Assembly (NCBI GenBank): GCA_946188395.1
Contig: CAMHUU010000012.1
Coordinates: 1 to 64,000, forward strand
Length of the DNA: 64,000 nt
Direction: 5' to 3'
Source: an uncultured Prevotellaceae bacterium
GTDB taxonomy: Bacteria; Bacteroidota; Bacteroidia; Bacteroidales; Bacteroidaceae
Both the position numbers and the translations under genes were made by a program. The notes below the pieces were generated by a model. It was not told the origin of the DNA and did not search any database. It was given only the letters and a program-made list of their open reading frames with translations. Positions 44,229 to 52,876 of this stretch are shown here, piece after piece. The number at the start of each line of letters is the position of its first letter. The stretch's first letter is position 1.

Positions 44229-45038
44229 CTACTCGATAGGAATATGCTTAAACTTGCTGTTCAGGAACGACATCACTTTTGAAAGCCACTTGATGAGCGG
44301 GAAAAGGCTTTGGAAATGAGACAACACCGTAAAGTCGTGCAACATGCTGTTGTTGACACGCGAGAAGCGCAGATAGTCGGCCCGATAAAACGGATCGACC
44401 AACTCGTCAATCATCCGGCGGTTCTCCGTCAATGTATCTCTCCAACGCTGTTTGCTAAGGCCTCCGCCTTCACAGATGGCCAGCACTTCCGGCACTACGG
44501 TAACTGTCGCCCGATCCTTCACCACGGGTTCTACTACCGATTTCAGGTCGGCAATCAGTTTATACGACTCATCGAAACCATATTTCTGCAGCACCTCTTT
44601 GCGGTAATAGACTGCCTGATGGCAGATGCCGATAGAAAGCAGGTCGTAGAGCGTCATAGTCGCTTTCGGCATTCGTTGTTGCCCTCCGTAGAGATCGCCG
44701 CCCAATATGATGTCACCCTCGTAACGGCTCACAAGCGACAGGATGTCGGCATTGGCAAACACGTCGCCAGCATTCATAAACACCACGTAGTCGCCGTGCA
44801 CCAGTTTGATGCCTTTGTTCATGGCATTGTAGATGCCGTTGTCGCGCTCTGAGACAGAAGTGCTGATGATATCCTGGTTGTCGGCAATGACGTCGAGCGA
44901 ACGGTCCTGACTGCCTCCGTCGATTACGATGACTTCGCGCTGAGCATAGTCCAGCTGGCGAATGCTCTTCAGCGTCCGCAGCAGGCCGTCAGCGTTGTTG
45001 TAGGTGACAACAATGATAGAATATTGTCGTTTATCCAT
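44229..45038 (-). CDS. Family 2 glycosyltransferase (WcaA-like)
   Basis: GT-A glycosyltransferase of 269 residues. It shows SIIVVTYNNADGLLRTLKSI, EVIVIDGGSQDRSLDVI and ERDNGIYNAMNKGI with FMNAGDVF, the pattern of colanic-acid-type GT2 enzymes. It lies directly upstream of the other GT2 (adjacent stop and start) and 6 bp behind nadD, so envelope-glycan and NAD-synthesis genes share a transcript here. Confidence 0.92.
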   Translation of the reverse strand: MDKRQYSIIVVTYNNADGLLRTLKSIRQLDYAQREVIVIDGGSQDRSLDVIADNQDIISTSVSERDNGIYNAMNKGIKLVHGDYVVFMNAGDVFANADILSLVSRYEGDIILGGDLYGGQQRMPKATMTLYDLLSIGICHQAVYYRKEVLQKYGFDESYKLIADLKSVVEPVVKDRATVTVVPEVLAICEGGGLSKQRWRDTLTENRRMIDELVDPFYRADYLRFSRVNNSMLHDFTVLSHFQSLFPLIKWLSKVMSFLNSKFKHIPIE

Positions 45039-45044
45039 GACTGC

Positions 45045-45581
45045 TTACCGGTAATATTGTTCTACTAAGGCCTCTATGCGTTCTGACACCAGCCCTCGGA
45101 TACACTCCCCCGCCCTAACCTTCCGACGAATCTCCGTGCTGGAAACGTCAAGCAAGGGAACGTCGATGGTTCCGGTATATTCGTCGCGGGGATAGACCAC
45201 AACATCATAGTGGCGAAGAATGTCCTTCCAATGGTACCAACGGGTGAAATGAGCCCAATTATCGCCACCTATCAACAAGAAGAAGCGATGGTCAGGGTAA
45301 TCCGCCGACAGATGTTGCAGCGTGTTCCATGTATAGGAGGGTTTGGGCAAGCGAAACTCATAATCGCAGGCCACCACTCCATCAACGTTCTCCAAAGCCT
45401 GTTGTGCCAACGAAAAACGCAGACCGTCGTCCAGCAAATCGGACTCCTGTTTCAGTGGGTTCTGCGGCGATACCATCAGCCACACCTCATCCAAGCGACA
45501 TTGTGTCAATGCCGCACGGGCTATGGCCACATGTCCACAATGAATGGGGTTGAACGATCCACCGAAGATGCCGATATTCAT
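45045..45581 (-). CDS. nadD: Nicotinate-nucleotide adenylyltransferase
   Basis: Adenylates nicotinate mononucleotide in NAD biosynthesis. The 178-residue product starts MNIGIFGGSFNPIHCGHVAI, containing the GGSFNPIHxGH nucleotidyl-binding motif, and ends with the SSTEIRRKVRAG motif of the family. It follows gmk by 15 bp in a gmk-nadD arrangement seen in related Bacteroidetes. Confidence 0.96.
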   Translation of the reverse strand: MNIGIFGGSFNPIHCGHVAIARAALTQCRLDEVWLMVSPQNPLKQESDLLDDGLRFSLAQQALENVDGVVACDYEFRLPKPSYTWNTLQHLSADYPDHRFFLLIGGDNWAHFTRWYHWKDILRHYDVVVYPRDEYTGTIDVPLLDVSSTEIRRKVRAGECIRGLVSERIEALVEQYYR

Positions 45582-45596
45582 GGAGCCGATAACTGG

Positions 45597-46169
45597 TTAG
45601 AGTCCCAAGAAGTCGTTCACCACTTGCAGGGTTTCCTGCTTGGCCACATCCAAATTGTCATTCACAATGACGTGGTCAAACTGAGGGGCGAATGTCATCT
45701 CATACTCCGCTTTGGCCAGACGCTCGGCAATGGCTTCAGGAGTATCGGTACCACGACCTTCCAGACGACGGCGCAACTCATCAACAGAAGGCGGCTGGAT
45801 GAAAAGGCTCAGGGCCTCGTCACCATAGTATTTCTTGATATTGATGCCACCCTTGACATCAACGTCGAACACCACATTCTGTCCAGCTTCGCGCTGGTTC
45901 TCAACCTGTTGTTTCAAAGTGCCGTAGAATCGGTTCTCATATACTTCTTCATACTCCAGAAACTCGTCGTTCTGTATTTTCTCCTTGAATTCCTCGGGAG
46001 TCAGGAAGAAATACTCCACTCCGTTCTGCTCCGTGCCGCGAGGGGCTCGTGAGGTACAAGAAATGGAGAAATACAACTTCAATTCCGGATGCTCGCGCAT
46101 CAGCCAGTTCACAATAGTACTCTTTCCGCTGCCACTTGGGGCAGAAACGATTAACATCTTTCCTTTCAT
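45597..46169 (-). CDS. gmk: Guanylate kinase
   Basis: Phosphorylates GMP to GDP. Walker A is SAPSGSGKSTIV at the N-terminus and the GMP-binding region is SISCTSRAPRGTEQNGVEYF. The start at MKGKMLIVSAPSG gives 190 residues, the normal length; the ORF-track start adds TTDLTDDTD, whose DNA (ACGGATGATACGGAT) looks like intergenic spacer. It lies between yicC and nadD on one transcript. Confidence 0.95.
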   Translation of the reverse strand: MKGKMLIVSAPSGSGKSTIVNWLMREHPELKLYFSISCTSRAPRGTEQNGVEYFFLTPEEFKEKIQNDEFLEYEEVYENRFYGTLKQQVENQREAGQNVVFDVDVKGGINIKKYYGDEALSLFIQPPSVDELRRRLEGRGTDTPEAIAERLAKAEYEMTFAPQFDHVIVNDNLDVAKQETLQVVNDFLGL

Positions 46170-46203
46170 ATCCGTATCATCCGTTAAATCTGTGGTCAAA
46201 AAA

Positions 46204-47076
46204 CTATAGCGCGTTCAGCACTTGTTCCTTGATCTGTTCAAGTTCGTCCTTCATCATCACCACAATGTTCTGCATCTCGGCCTGGTTCGACTTCGAGCCT
46301 GTGGTATTGATTTCGCGGCCCATCTCCTGGGCGATGAATCCCAACTTCTTGCCCTGTCCGGCAGCATCGGCCATCGTTTCGCGGAAATACTTAAGATGGT
46401 TGGTCAGACGCTGTTTTTCCTCGCTGATATCCAACTTCTCGATATAATAAATCAGTTCCTGTTCCAGACGATTCTTGTCGTACTCAGCCTCAGGAATCTG
46501 CTTTAGTCCGTCGACAATACGCGAACGGATCTTTTCCACACGGGCCTTTTCGTAGGGCTCTATGGACAACAACAGACGCTCGATATTGTCAATTTTTTCT
46601 GCAAACTTCTTCTCCAAAGCGGCACCCTCCTGCGTACGGAAGTCCACCAAATGCTGAATGGCCTCGCCGACACCCTGACGGGCAGCTTTCCACTCTTCCT
46701 CATCGAGCACTTCGACTTCCGTCTTTGTCAGTACATCAGGCATACGCACCAAAATCTGCATCCAGTCAGTATTTTGCATGTTATGACCTGCAGCAAAAGC
46801 CTGCAATTGCGAGAGGTAGTTTTCCATCAGCGCCGTATTCACAGGAGCAGCTTCTGTGGCAGCATCTTTTTCTATCCAAATGGCAAACTCCACCTTACCA
46901 CGTTGCAACTGCTCAGCAATCAGCTGACGAATCTCCATTTCCTTTTCACGATAAAGAGGGGCAATACGGGTGGTCAGGTCAAGCTGCTTCGAATTGAGCG
47001 ACTTGATTTCAACGTTAATTTTTTTTTCTTTGTAGAGCACGACAGTCTTGCCGTAGCCCGTCATTGATTGTATCAT
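46204..47076 (-). CDS. yicC: YicC-family endoribonuclease
   Basis: Member of the YicC/YloC family, recently recognised as endoribonucleases. The start at MIQSMTGYGKTVV is the canonical family N-terminus and gives 290 residues; the ORF-track start is about 88 codons too long and crosses the promoter and the tsaB start. The C-terminal DUF1732 part has KLGFIAQEMGREINTTGSKS with conserved glutamates. It heads the yicC-gmk-nadD-GT2-GT2 transcript. Confidence 0.95.
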   Translation of the reverse strand: MIQSMTGYGKTVVLYKEKKINVEIKSLNSKQLDLTTRIAPLYREKEMEIRQLIAEQLQRGKVEFAIWIEKDAATEAAPVNTALMENYLSQLQAFAAGHNMQNTDWMQILVRMPDVLTKTEVEVLDEEEWKAARQGVGEAIQHLVDFRTQEGAALEKKFAEKIDNIERLLLSIEPYEKARVEKIRSRIVDGLKQIPEAEYDKNRLEQELIYYIEKLDISEEKQRLTNHLKYFRETMADAAGQGKKLGFIAQEMGREINTTGSKSNQAEMQNIVVMMKDELEQIKEQVLNAL

Positions 47077-47100
47077 AACTCGGTTTTTTCTTAAATATGG

Positions 47101-47161
47101 TTGCAAAGGTACAAAAATTTTATGAAACATGCGAGTATTGATGGAAAAATTCGTACCTTTG
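47101..47161. promoter_or_regulatory. Divergent promoters for yicC and tsaB
   Basis: TTGCAAAGGTAC at 47101 and its exact complement ending near 47163 place two TACCTTTG boxes back to back (47103-47110 minus, 47154-47161 plus). The starts lie 26 and 18 bp downstream. The symmetry is expected for two identical promoters facing outward, but could also bind a common regulator. Confidence 0.65.
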
Positions 47162-47179
47162 CAAATTAAAAAGAGATAT

Positions 47180-47875
47180 ATGGCTTGTATTCTACATATA
47201 GAAACCAGTACAGATGTCTGTTCGGTAGCTGTTTCGGAGGACGGACAATGCATCTTCGAACAACAGAAACGCGGTGAACGGGGTGCTGGTGCTGAACATT
47301 TGGGAACAATGATTGACGAAGCGATGTCGTTTACCGACAATCACGCCATACCGTTTGATGCGGTCGCTGTCAGTTGCGGTCCAGGCTCCTATACTGGGCT
47401 GCGCATTGGCGTTTCAATGGCCAAAGGCATCTGCTATGGCCGCGACTTGAAACTGCTGGCAGTCCCCACTTTGGAACTGCTGTGCGTCCCCGTGCTGCTC
47501 AGAAATCCGGAAATGGAAGAGAACGCATTACTCTGTCCCATGCTCGATGCTCGCAGGATGGAGGTCTATGCAGCTCTTTACGACCGCAGTCTGAAGGCGG
47601 TTCGTCCCGTCAGCGCTGACATAGTAGAAGCCGACACTTACAAGCAGTGGCTTGACGAACGTCCCATCTATTTCTTCGGTAATGGAGCACAAAAGTGTAT
47701 GGATACGATCAATCACGCAAATGCTCACTATATAGAGAACATTGCCCCATTGGCAAAATGGATGCAGCCACTGGCTGAGAAACGTTTCCTGAATGAGCAG
47801 TTCGAAAACGTGGCCTACTTCGTACCTTTCTATCTAAAGGACTTCGTGGCCATCAAACCCAAGAAATTATTATGA
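47180..47875 (+). CDS. tsaB: tRNA threonylcarbamoyladenosine biosynthesis protein TsaB
   Basis: Scaffold partner of TsaD in forming the t6A modification at position 37 of ANN-decoding tRNAs. The start MACILHIETSTDVCSVAVSE is chosen because the promoter box lies upstream of it but inside the longer ORF-track version. The motif VSCGPGSYTGLRIGVSMAKG is diagnostic. The stop overlaps the next start in ATGA fashion. Confidence 0.95.
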   Translation: MACILHIETSTDVCSVAVSEDGQCIFEQQKRGERGAGAEHLGTMIDEAMSFTDNHAIPFDAVAVSCGPGSYTGLRIGVSMAKGICYGRDLKLLAVPTLELLCVPVLLRNPEMEENALLCPMLDARRMEVYAALYDRSLKAVRPVSADIVEADTYKQWLDERPIYFFGNGAQKCMDTINHANAHYIENIAPLAKWMQPLAEKRFLNEQFENVAYFVPFYLKDFVAIKPKKLL

Positions 47876-48486
47876 CTATGGATATAAAAGGATTAGACTA
47901 TAACACCCAGCGCGAGAAGCTGGTGATGCCTGAATATGGGCGCGAAATACAAAAGATGGTGGAATTGGCTGTCAGCCTGCCCACCAAAGAAGAACGCAAC
48001 ATTTGTGCACAGTCTATCATACGACAGATGGAAAGCAAGAATTCACAGATTCGGACCAATCCGGACTATGAACAGACCCTTTGGGACCATCTCTATCTGA
48101 TGAGCCACAAGCAACTTGACATTGACTGGCCCTTCGATGTGGACGAGGCTGAGAAGATTCACACCAAGCCCCAGCCGCTGCCTCTGCCAGGAAAAGACGG
48201 AGTACCCTATCAACGCCACTACGGGCGTCTGATGGCCAAGGTCTTTGAAGAACTGAAGACCATGCCTGAGGGGCCTGAACGTGACGAACTGGTGCGCCAG
48301 ACGGCAAACCAGATGAAACGCGACCTGACAACGTGGGGACATGGTTCGATGGACGACGAACGTGTCGCTGACGATTTAGCCCGCTTCACGGATGGCGTCA
48401 TCCAGCTCGACCTTTCTGACTTCGAGTTCGAGCACATGGCATCTGCCAAGTCTGGCGACGGCAAACGCAACAAGAAAAAGAAATAA
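47872..48486 (+). CDS. DUF4290 family protein
   Basis: A Bacteroidetes-specific conserved protein of unknown function, 204 residues. It begins MTMDIKGLDYNTQREKLVMP with EYGREIQKMVELAV, which I recognise as the DUF4290 start. It is helical and charged, without signal peptide, and ends in a lysine run (KRNKKKK). Its start overlaps the tsaB stop and it ends one base before murA, so it is translated within this operon; that linkage with tRNA modification and cell-wall synthesis is its main functional hint. Confidence 0.88.
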   Translation: MTMDIKGLDYNTQREKLVMPEYGREIQKMVELAVSLPTKEERNICAQSIIRQMESKNSQIRTNPDYEQTLWDHLYLMSHKQLDIDWPFDVDEAEKIHTKPQPLPLPGKDGVPYQRHYGRLMAKVFEELKTMPEGPERDELVRQTANQMKRDLTTWGHGSMDDERVADDLARFTDGVIQLDLSDFEFEHMASAKSGDGKRNKKKK

Positions 48487-48487
48487 A

Positions 48488-49792
48488 ATGGCAACATTCA
48501 AGATTGAAGGCGGAACCCTGCTCAGCGGCGAGATTACTCCGCAAGGCGCAAAAAACGAAGCCTTGCAGGTCATTTGTGCTACCTTGCTGACAGGCGAGCC
48601 TGTTACCATCAGCAACATTCCCAACATCCGTGACGTTAACAACCTGATTCAGTTGTTGAAAGATGTCGGAGTGAAGGTTCTTCCAGGAAAACCAGGAGTC
48701 TTTACCTTCCAAGCCGACCAGTTGAATTTGGAATTTCTGGAGAGCGACAAGTTTGTTGAGAGATGCGCCCAATTGCGTGGATCTGTGTTGATGATTGGTC
48801 CATTATTGGCCCGCATGGGCAAAGCCATTATTGCCAAACCCGGTGGCGATAAAATCGGGCGCCGGCGTCTGGACACCCATTTCTTAGGATTCCAAAAGTT
48901 AGGGGCAAAATTCCACCAGTTGGACGACCGCGAGGTTTACGAAATCGGAGCAAAGCGTCTGAAAGGTTCGTACATGCTGCTTGACGAGGCTTCTGTAACC
49001 GGTACGGGCAATATCATTATGGCTGCCGTACTTGCCGAAGGTACCACTACTATTTACAATGCAGCCTGCGAACCTTATATACAGCAACTCTGTCACATGC
49101 TTAACCGCATGGGAGCCGACATCAGCGGTATCAGCAGTAATCTGCTGACCATCAAAGGTGTTAAACAACTTCACGGCACTGACCACAGGTTGTTGCCCGA
49201 CATGATTGAAGTAGGTTCCTTTATCGGAATGGCAGCTATGTGCGGTGCTGGAGTGCGCATCAAGGATTGTTCGCTCAGCAATTTGGGTATTATCCCTGAA
49301 GCCTTCCGTCGTCTGGGCGTAAAGATTGAAGTCAATGGCGACGACCTGTTTGTTCCACAACAGAAACACTATGTGGTCGACTCGTTTATCGACGGAACCA
49401 TTATGACGCTGGCTGATGCACCTTGGCCCGGACTGACGCCCGACCTGCTCAGCGTGCTCATCGTAGTAGCCACACAGGCTCGCGGCAGTGTATTGTTCCA
49501 TCAGAAAATGTTCGAGAGCCGTTTGTTCTTCGTCGACCGACTCATCGACATGGGAGCACAGATTATCCTCTGCGACCCACATCGTGCCGTTGTTGTTGGT
49601 CACGACCGCAAATTGAAGCTCCGTGCCAGCCGCATGTCCAGTCCTGATATCCGTGCTGGTATTGCCCTGCTGATTGCGGCCATGAGCGCCAACGGCACTA
49701 GCATCATCAGCAACATCGAGCAGATTGACCGCGGCTATGAAAACATCGAAGCCCGTCTGAATGCGCTGGGGGCTAAAATTGAGAGAATATAG
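48488..49792 (+). CDS. murA: UDP-N-acetylglucosamine 1-carboxyvinyltransferase with Asp in the fosfomycin site
   Basis: First committed enzyme of peptidoglycan synthesis, transferring enolpyruvate from PEP to UDP-GlcNAc. The true start is MATFKIEGGTLLSGEITPQG (434 residues); the ORF-track start lies in DUF4290. KNEALQVICATLL carries the UDP-GlcNAc-binding lysine and asparagine. In the catalytic loop PGGDKIGRRRLDTHF, residue 121 is aspartate where E. coli has Cys115, a change known to prevent covalent inhibition by fosfomycin. Confidence 0.96.
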   Translation: MATFKIEGGTLLSGEITPQGAKNEALQVICATLLTGEPVTISNIPNIRDVNNLIQLLKDVGVKVLPGKPGVFTFQADQLNLEFLESDKFVERCAQLRGSVLMIGPLLARMGKAIIAKPGGDKIGRRRLDTHFLGFQKLGAKFHQLDDREVYEIGAKRLKGSYMLLDEASVTGTGNIIMAAVLAEGTTTIYNAACEPYIQQLCHMLNRMGADISGISSNLLTIKGVKQLHGTDHRLLPDMIEVGSFIGMAAMCGAGVRIKDCSLSNLGIIPEAFRRLGVKIEVNGDDLFVPQQKHYVVDSFIDGTIMTLADAPWPGLTPDLLSVLIVVATQARGSVLFHQKMFESRLFFVDRLIDMGAQIILCDPHRAVVVGHDRKLKLRASRMSSPDIRAGIALLIAAMSANGTSIISNIEQIDRGYENIEARLNALGAKIERI

Positions 49793-49822
49793 CTGTTGGC
49801 AATCAGCTGTTAACAATTAGCA

Positions 49823-50332
49823 ATGATAAAAAAAGAAGACGTTTACAAGATAGGCCGATTAGGCAAGGCGCACGGTGTCAAAGGCGAGGTGTCGTTCCAA
49901 TTTACTGACGACATCTTCGACAGCGTAGATGCCGACTATCTGGTTCTCGACGTTGATGGCATTCTGGTACCATTCTTCTTGGAAGAGTACCGCTTCCGCA
50001 ACGACAGTGTCTGCTTGGTCAAGTTCTGCGACGTCGACACACAGCAACGTGCCCAGGAACTGACAGGATGCGACGTCTACTTTCCACGAGCCTTGGCCGA
50101 AGAAGCCGAAGAAACACTTTCATTGGCGAGCCTCGTAGGTTTCGAAATAGTCAATGTGTCCGATGGTTCGGCCATCGGGACTATTGTCTCCATCGACGAC
50201 ACCACCCAGAACATTCTGTTCGAATTGGAAGACGGCACACTGATTCCTGCCAGCGACGAGCTGATAGAAAATATCGACACAGCACAACAACAAATCATCA
50301 TGAATATACCAGAAGGTTTACTTGAGATATGA
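49823..50332 (+). CDS. rimM: 16S rRNA processing protein RimM
   Basis: Assembly factor for the head of the 30S subunit. The 169-residue product starts with KIGRLGKAHGVKGEVSFQFT, the family signature, followed by the PRC-barrel (LASLVGFEIVNVSDGSAIGT, then NILFELEDGTLIPASDELI). It follows murA by 30 bp of CAATCAGCTGTTAACAATTA-type spacer and overlaps dxr by 4 bp. Confidence 0.95.
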   Translation: MIKKEDVYKIGRLGKAHGVKGEVSFQFTDDIFDSVDADYLVLDVDGILVPFFLEEYRFRNDSVCLVKFCDVDTQQRAQELTGCDVYFPRALAEEAEETLSLASLVGFEIVNVSDGSAIGTIVSIDDTTQNILFELEDGTLIPASDELIENIDTAQQQIIMNIPEGLLEI

Positions 50333-51489
50333 GAAAGAAACAAATAGCTATATTAGGCTCTACAGGGTCGATAGGCACACAGGCTCTTGAGGTCATCGAG
50401 GAGCATAGTGATCTATACGAAGTATATTGCATCACAGCCAACAACAAAGTGGAGTTGTTAGCCCAGCAAGCCCACAAATTCAAGCCTGCCGCCGTAGTCA
50501 TTGCCAACGAGCAGCGACTGGACGAGTTGAAGCAGCTGATGAGCGACCTGCCCGACGTCAAAGTGTATGCAGGTGCAAAAGCCCTCGACGAAATCGTAGA
50601 GGCCGGTCCCATCGACATGGTATTGACGGCTATGGTGGGATTTGCCGGACTGTCGCCAACCATCCATGCCATCAAAGCCCGCAAAGCTATCGCACTGGCC
50701 AATAAGGAGACACTGGTCGTTGCCGGGGAACTCATCCTGCAGTTGGCACAGCAGTACCACACTCCCATCCTACCTGTCGACAGCGAGCACTCTGCCATTT
50801 TCCAAAGTCTGGTGGGCGAGGACGACAACCCCATAGAAAAGATTCTCCTGACAGCATCAGGCGGTCCGTTCCGTCTGAAGAGTATCGACGAACTGGGCAC
50901 CGTCACCAAAGCCGATGCCCTGCGCCACCCCACATGGGATATGGGTGCAAAGATTACCATAGATTCTGCCACTATGATGAACAAAGGTTTCGAGGTGATT
51001 GAAGCCAAGTGGCTGTTTGGCGTTGATGCCCGTCAAATTCAGGTATTGGTGCATCCGCAGAGCATTGTCCACAGCGCCGTCCAGTTCCATGACGGTGCCG
51101 TCAAGGCCCAATTGGGTGTGCCCGATATGCGTCTGCCCATCCAGTATGCATTCTCGTTCCCACAGCGTTTGTCGCTCAGCGGCGACCGTCTGGACCTCTT
51201 CACCTCGCAGAAGCTTGAGTTCTTTGAGCCCGACCTGAAGAAGTTCCGTTGTCTGGCACTGGCCTTCGAGGCCATCAACCAGGGAGGTAACATGCCCTGC
51301 ATTGTGAATGCAGCCAACGAGATTGTCAATCGTGGATTCCTCGACGACAAGTGCGGATTCCTCCAAATGGCAGACATCATTGCCGAGACTATGCACCGCG
51401 CCACATTCGACAAGAACCCCAGTTACGACACCTATATTGCTTCCGATGCTGAGGCTCGTCGTATCGCCACAGAATTAATGAACAAATAA
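50329..51489 (+). CDS. dxr: 1-deoxy-D-xylulose 5-phosphate reductoisomerase
   Basis: Second step of the MEP isoprenoid pathway. The 386-residue product has the NADPH loop ILGSTGSIGTQALEVIEEH, LANKETLVVAGELI, the metal-binding PVDSEHSAIFQSL, TASGGPFR and the flexible-loop region HPTWDMGAKITIDSATMMNK. Start overlaps the rimM stop (ATGA-type). It is followed 15 bp later by rseP, an order common in Bacteroidetes. Confidence 0.97.
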   Translation: MRKKQIAILGSTGSIGTQALEVIEEHSDLYEVYCITANNKVELLAQQAHKFKPAAVVIANEQRLDELKQLMSDLPDVKVYAGAKALDEIVEAGPIDMVLTAMVGFAGLSPTIHAIKARKAIALANKETLVVAGELILQLAQQYHTPILPVDSEHSAIFQSLVGEDDNPIEKILLTASGGPFRLKSIDELGTVTKADALRHPTWDMGAKITIDSATMMNKGFEVIEAKWLFGVDARQIQVLVHPQSIVHSAVQFHDGAVKAQLGVPDMRLPIQYAFSFPQRLSLSGDRLDLFTSQKLEFFEPDLKKFRCLALAFEAINQGGNMPCIVNAANEIVNRGFLDDKCGFLQMADIIAETMHRATFDKNPSYDTYIASDAEARRIATELMNK

Positions 51490-51504
51490 GAATATAGTAT
51501 AATA

Positions 51505-52875
51505 ATGGAAGTTTTTTTAATCAGAGTATTACAATTCATGCTGGCCATTTCCCTGCTGGTATTGCTCCACGAGGGTGGTCACTTCTTCTTCTCAAAACTC
51601 TTCGGCGTTCGTGTCGAGAAGTTTTATCTTTTCTTCGACTGGAAATTCAGTCTTTTCAAGTTTAAACCCAAGAACAGCGACACAGAATATGGTGTGGGCT
51701 GGATTCCCCTGGGCGGTTATTGTAAGATAGCCGGTATGATTGACGAAAGTTTCGATACCGAACAAATGAAACAACCCGCACAACCTTGGGAATTCCGTAC
51801 CAAACCCGCCTGGCAACGTCTGCTCATTATGATTGGCGGTGTACTGGTTAATTTCCTGCTCGCCCTCTTTATCTATTCCCAGATTCTTTTCTGGTGGGGC
51901 GACACTTACATTCCCGTCAAGGATATGACGCTGGGTATGAAGTTCAACCAAGAAGCCAAGTCGTACGGTTTCCAAGACGGCGACATCCTTGTTGGCACCG
52001 ATACCAAAACCTTCAAGGATTTCTCGGCCGACCTCTATCGTGACATCTCAGAGGCCCATCGTGTGGACATTATCCGCAACGGCCAGCCTATGAGCATCAC
52101 TCTTCCTGGCGATCTTAATCTGCTGGGCATGATTAAGGCTGACCCTTCGTTTGTACGTCCTCTACTTCCTGCACAGGTTGACAGTATTCTGCCAGGCTCG
52201 CCAGCAGCAGGAATCAGCATGCAAAAGGGCGACCGCATTCTTGCACTCAACGATGCCCCCATCGATTCATACAATGAGTTTATCGACCAGCTGGGCCGTC
52301 GTCGCGACATGTTGCTCACTGCTCAGACGCAGGCTGACTCGCTGAAAGCACGTACTGTGGTTATTGCTTTTGGCAACGACACCCGCACGGATACGGCCTC
52401 TGTCACACTCACTCCTGAACTCAAGCTTGGCTTTGTCGTCAAGAGCATTGCCGACATCTACAAGCCCATTACTACCGAATACGGATTCTTCGAGAGCATT
52501 CCTGCAGGCATCAAGTATGGTTGGCACGTGCTGGCATCTTATGTCGACGACATGAAGTATGTCTTCTCTGCGGAAGGTGCCAAGTCGCTGGGTGGTTTCG
52601 GAGCCATCGGCAGCTTGTTCCCGCCCATGTGGGACTGGTATATGTTCTGGAAGATGACTGCATTCCTTAGCATCATCCTTGCCTTCATGAACATCCTGCC
52701 CATTCCCGCCCTCGACGGTGGACATGTATTGTTCCTTCTCTACGAGATGATCACCCGCCGCAAACCCTCTGAGAACTTTATGATTAAGGCAGAATACGTT
52801 GGCTTTGGCATTCTCATTCTCCTAATGGTCTTCGCCAATCTCAACGACATTCTACGCTGGCTCGGATATATGTAA
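51505..52875 (+). CDS. rseP: Site-2 intramembrane metalloprotease RseP
   Basis: Inner-membrane zinc protease that cleaves anti-sigma factors and signal-peptide remnants. The 456-residue protein has HEGGHFFFSKLFGVRVEKFY (HExxH site) in the first membrane segment, one or two PDZ domains (GFQDGDILVGTDTKTFKDFS and SPAAGISMQKGDRILALND), and the third zinc ligand in PIPALDGGHVLFLLYEMI. It is the last housekeeping gene before the GH28-GH43 gene, which begins one base after its stop codon. Confidence 0.95.
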   Translation: MEVFLIRVLQFMLAISLLVLLHEGGHFFFSKLFGVRVEKFYLFFDWKFSLFKFKPKNSDTEYGVGWIPLGGYCKIAGMIDESFDTEQMKQPAQPWEFRTKPAWQRLLIMIGGVLVNFLLALFIYSQILFWWGDTYIPVKDMTLGMKFNQEAKSYGFQDGDILVGTDTKTFKDFSADLYRDISEAHRVDIIRNGQPMSITLPGDLNLLGMIKADPSFVRPLLPAQVDSILPGSPAAGISMQKGDRILALNDAPIDSYNEFIDQLGRRRDMLLTAQTQADSLKARTVVIAFGNDTRTDTASVTLTPELKLGFVVKSIADIYKPITTEYGFFESIPAGIKYGWHVLASYVDDMKYVFSAEGAKSLGGFGAIGSLFPPMWDWYMFWKMTAFLSIILAFMNILPIPALDGGHVLFLLYEMITRRKPSENFMIKAEYVGFGILILLMVFANLNDILRWLGYM

Positions 52876-52876
52876 T

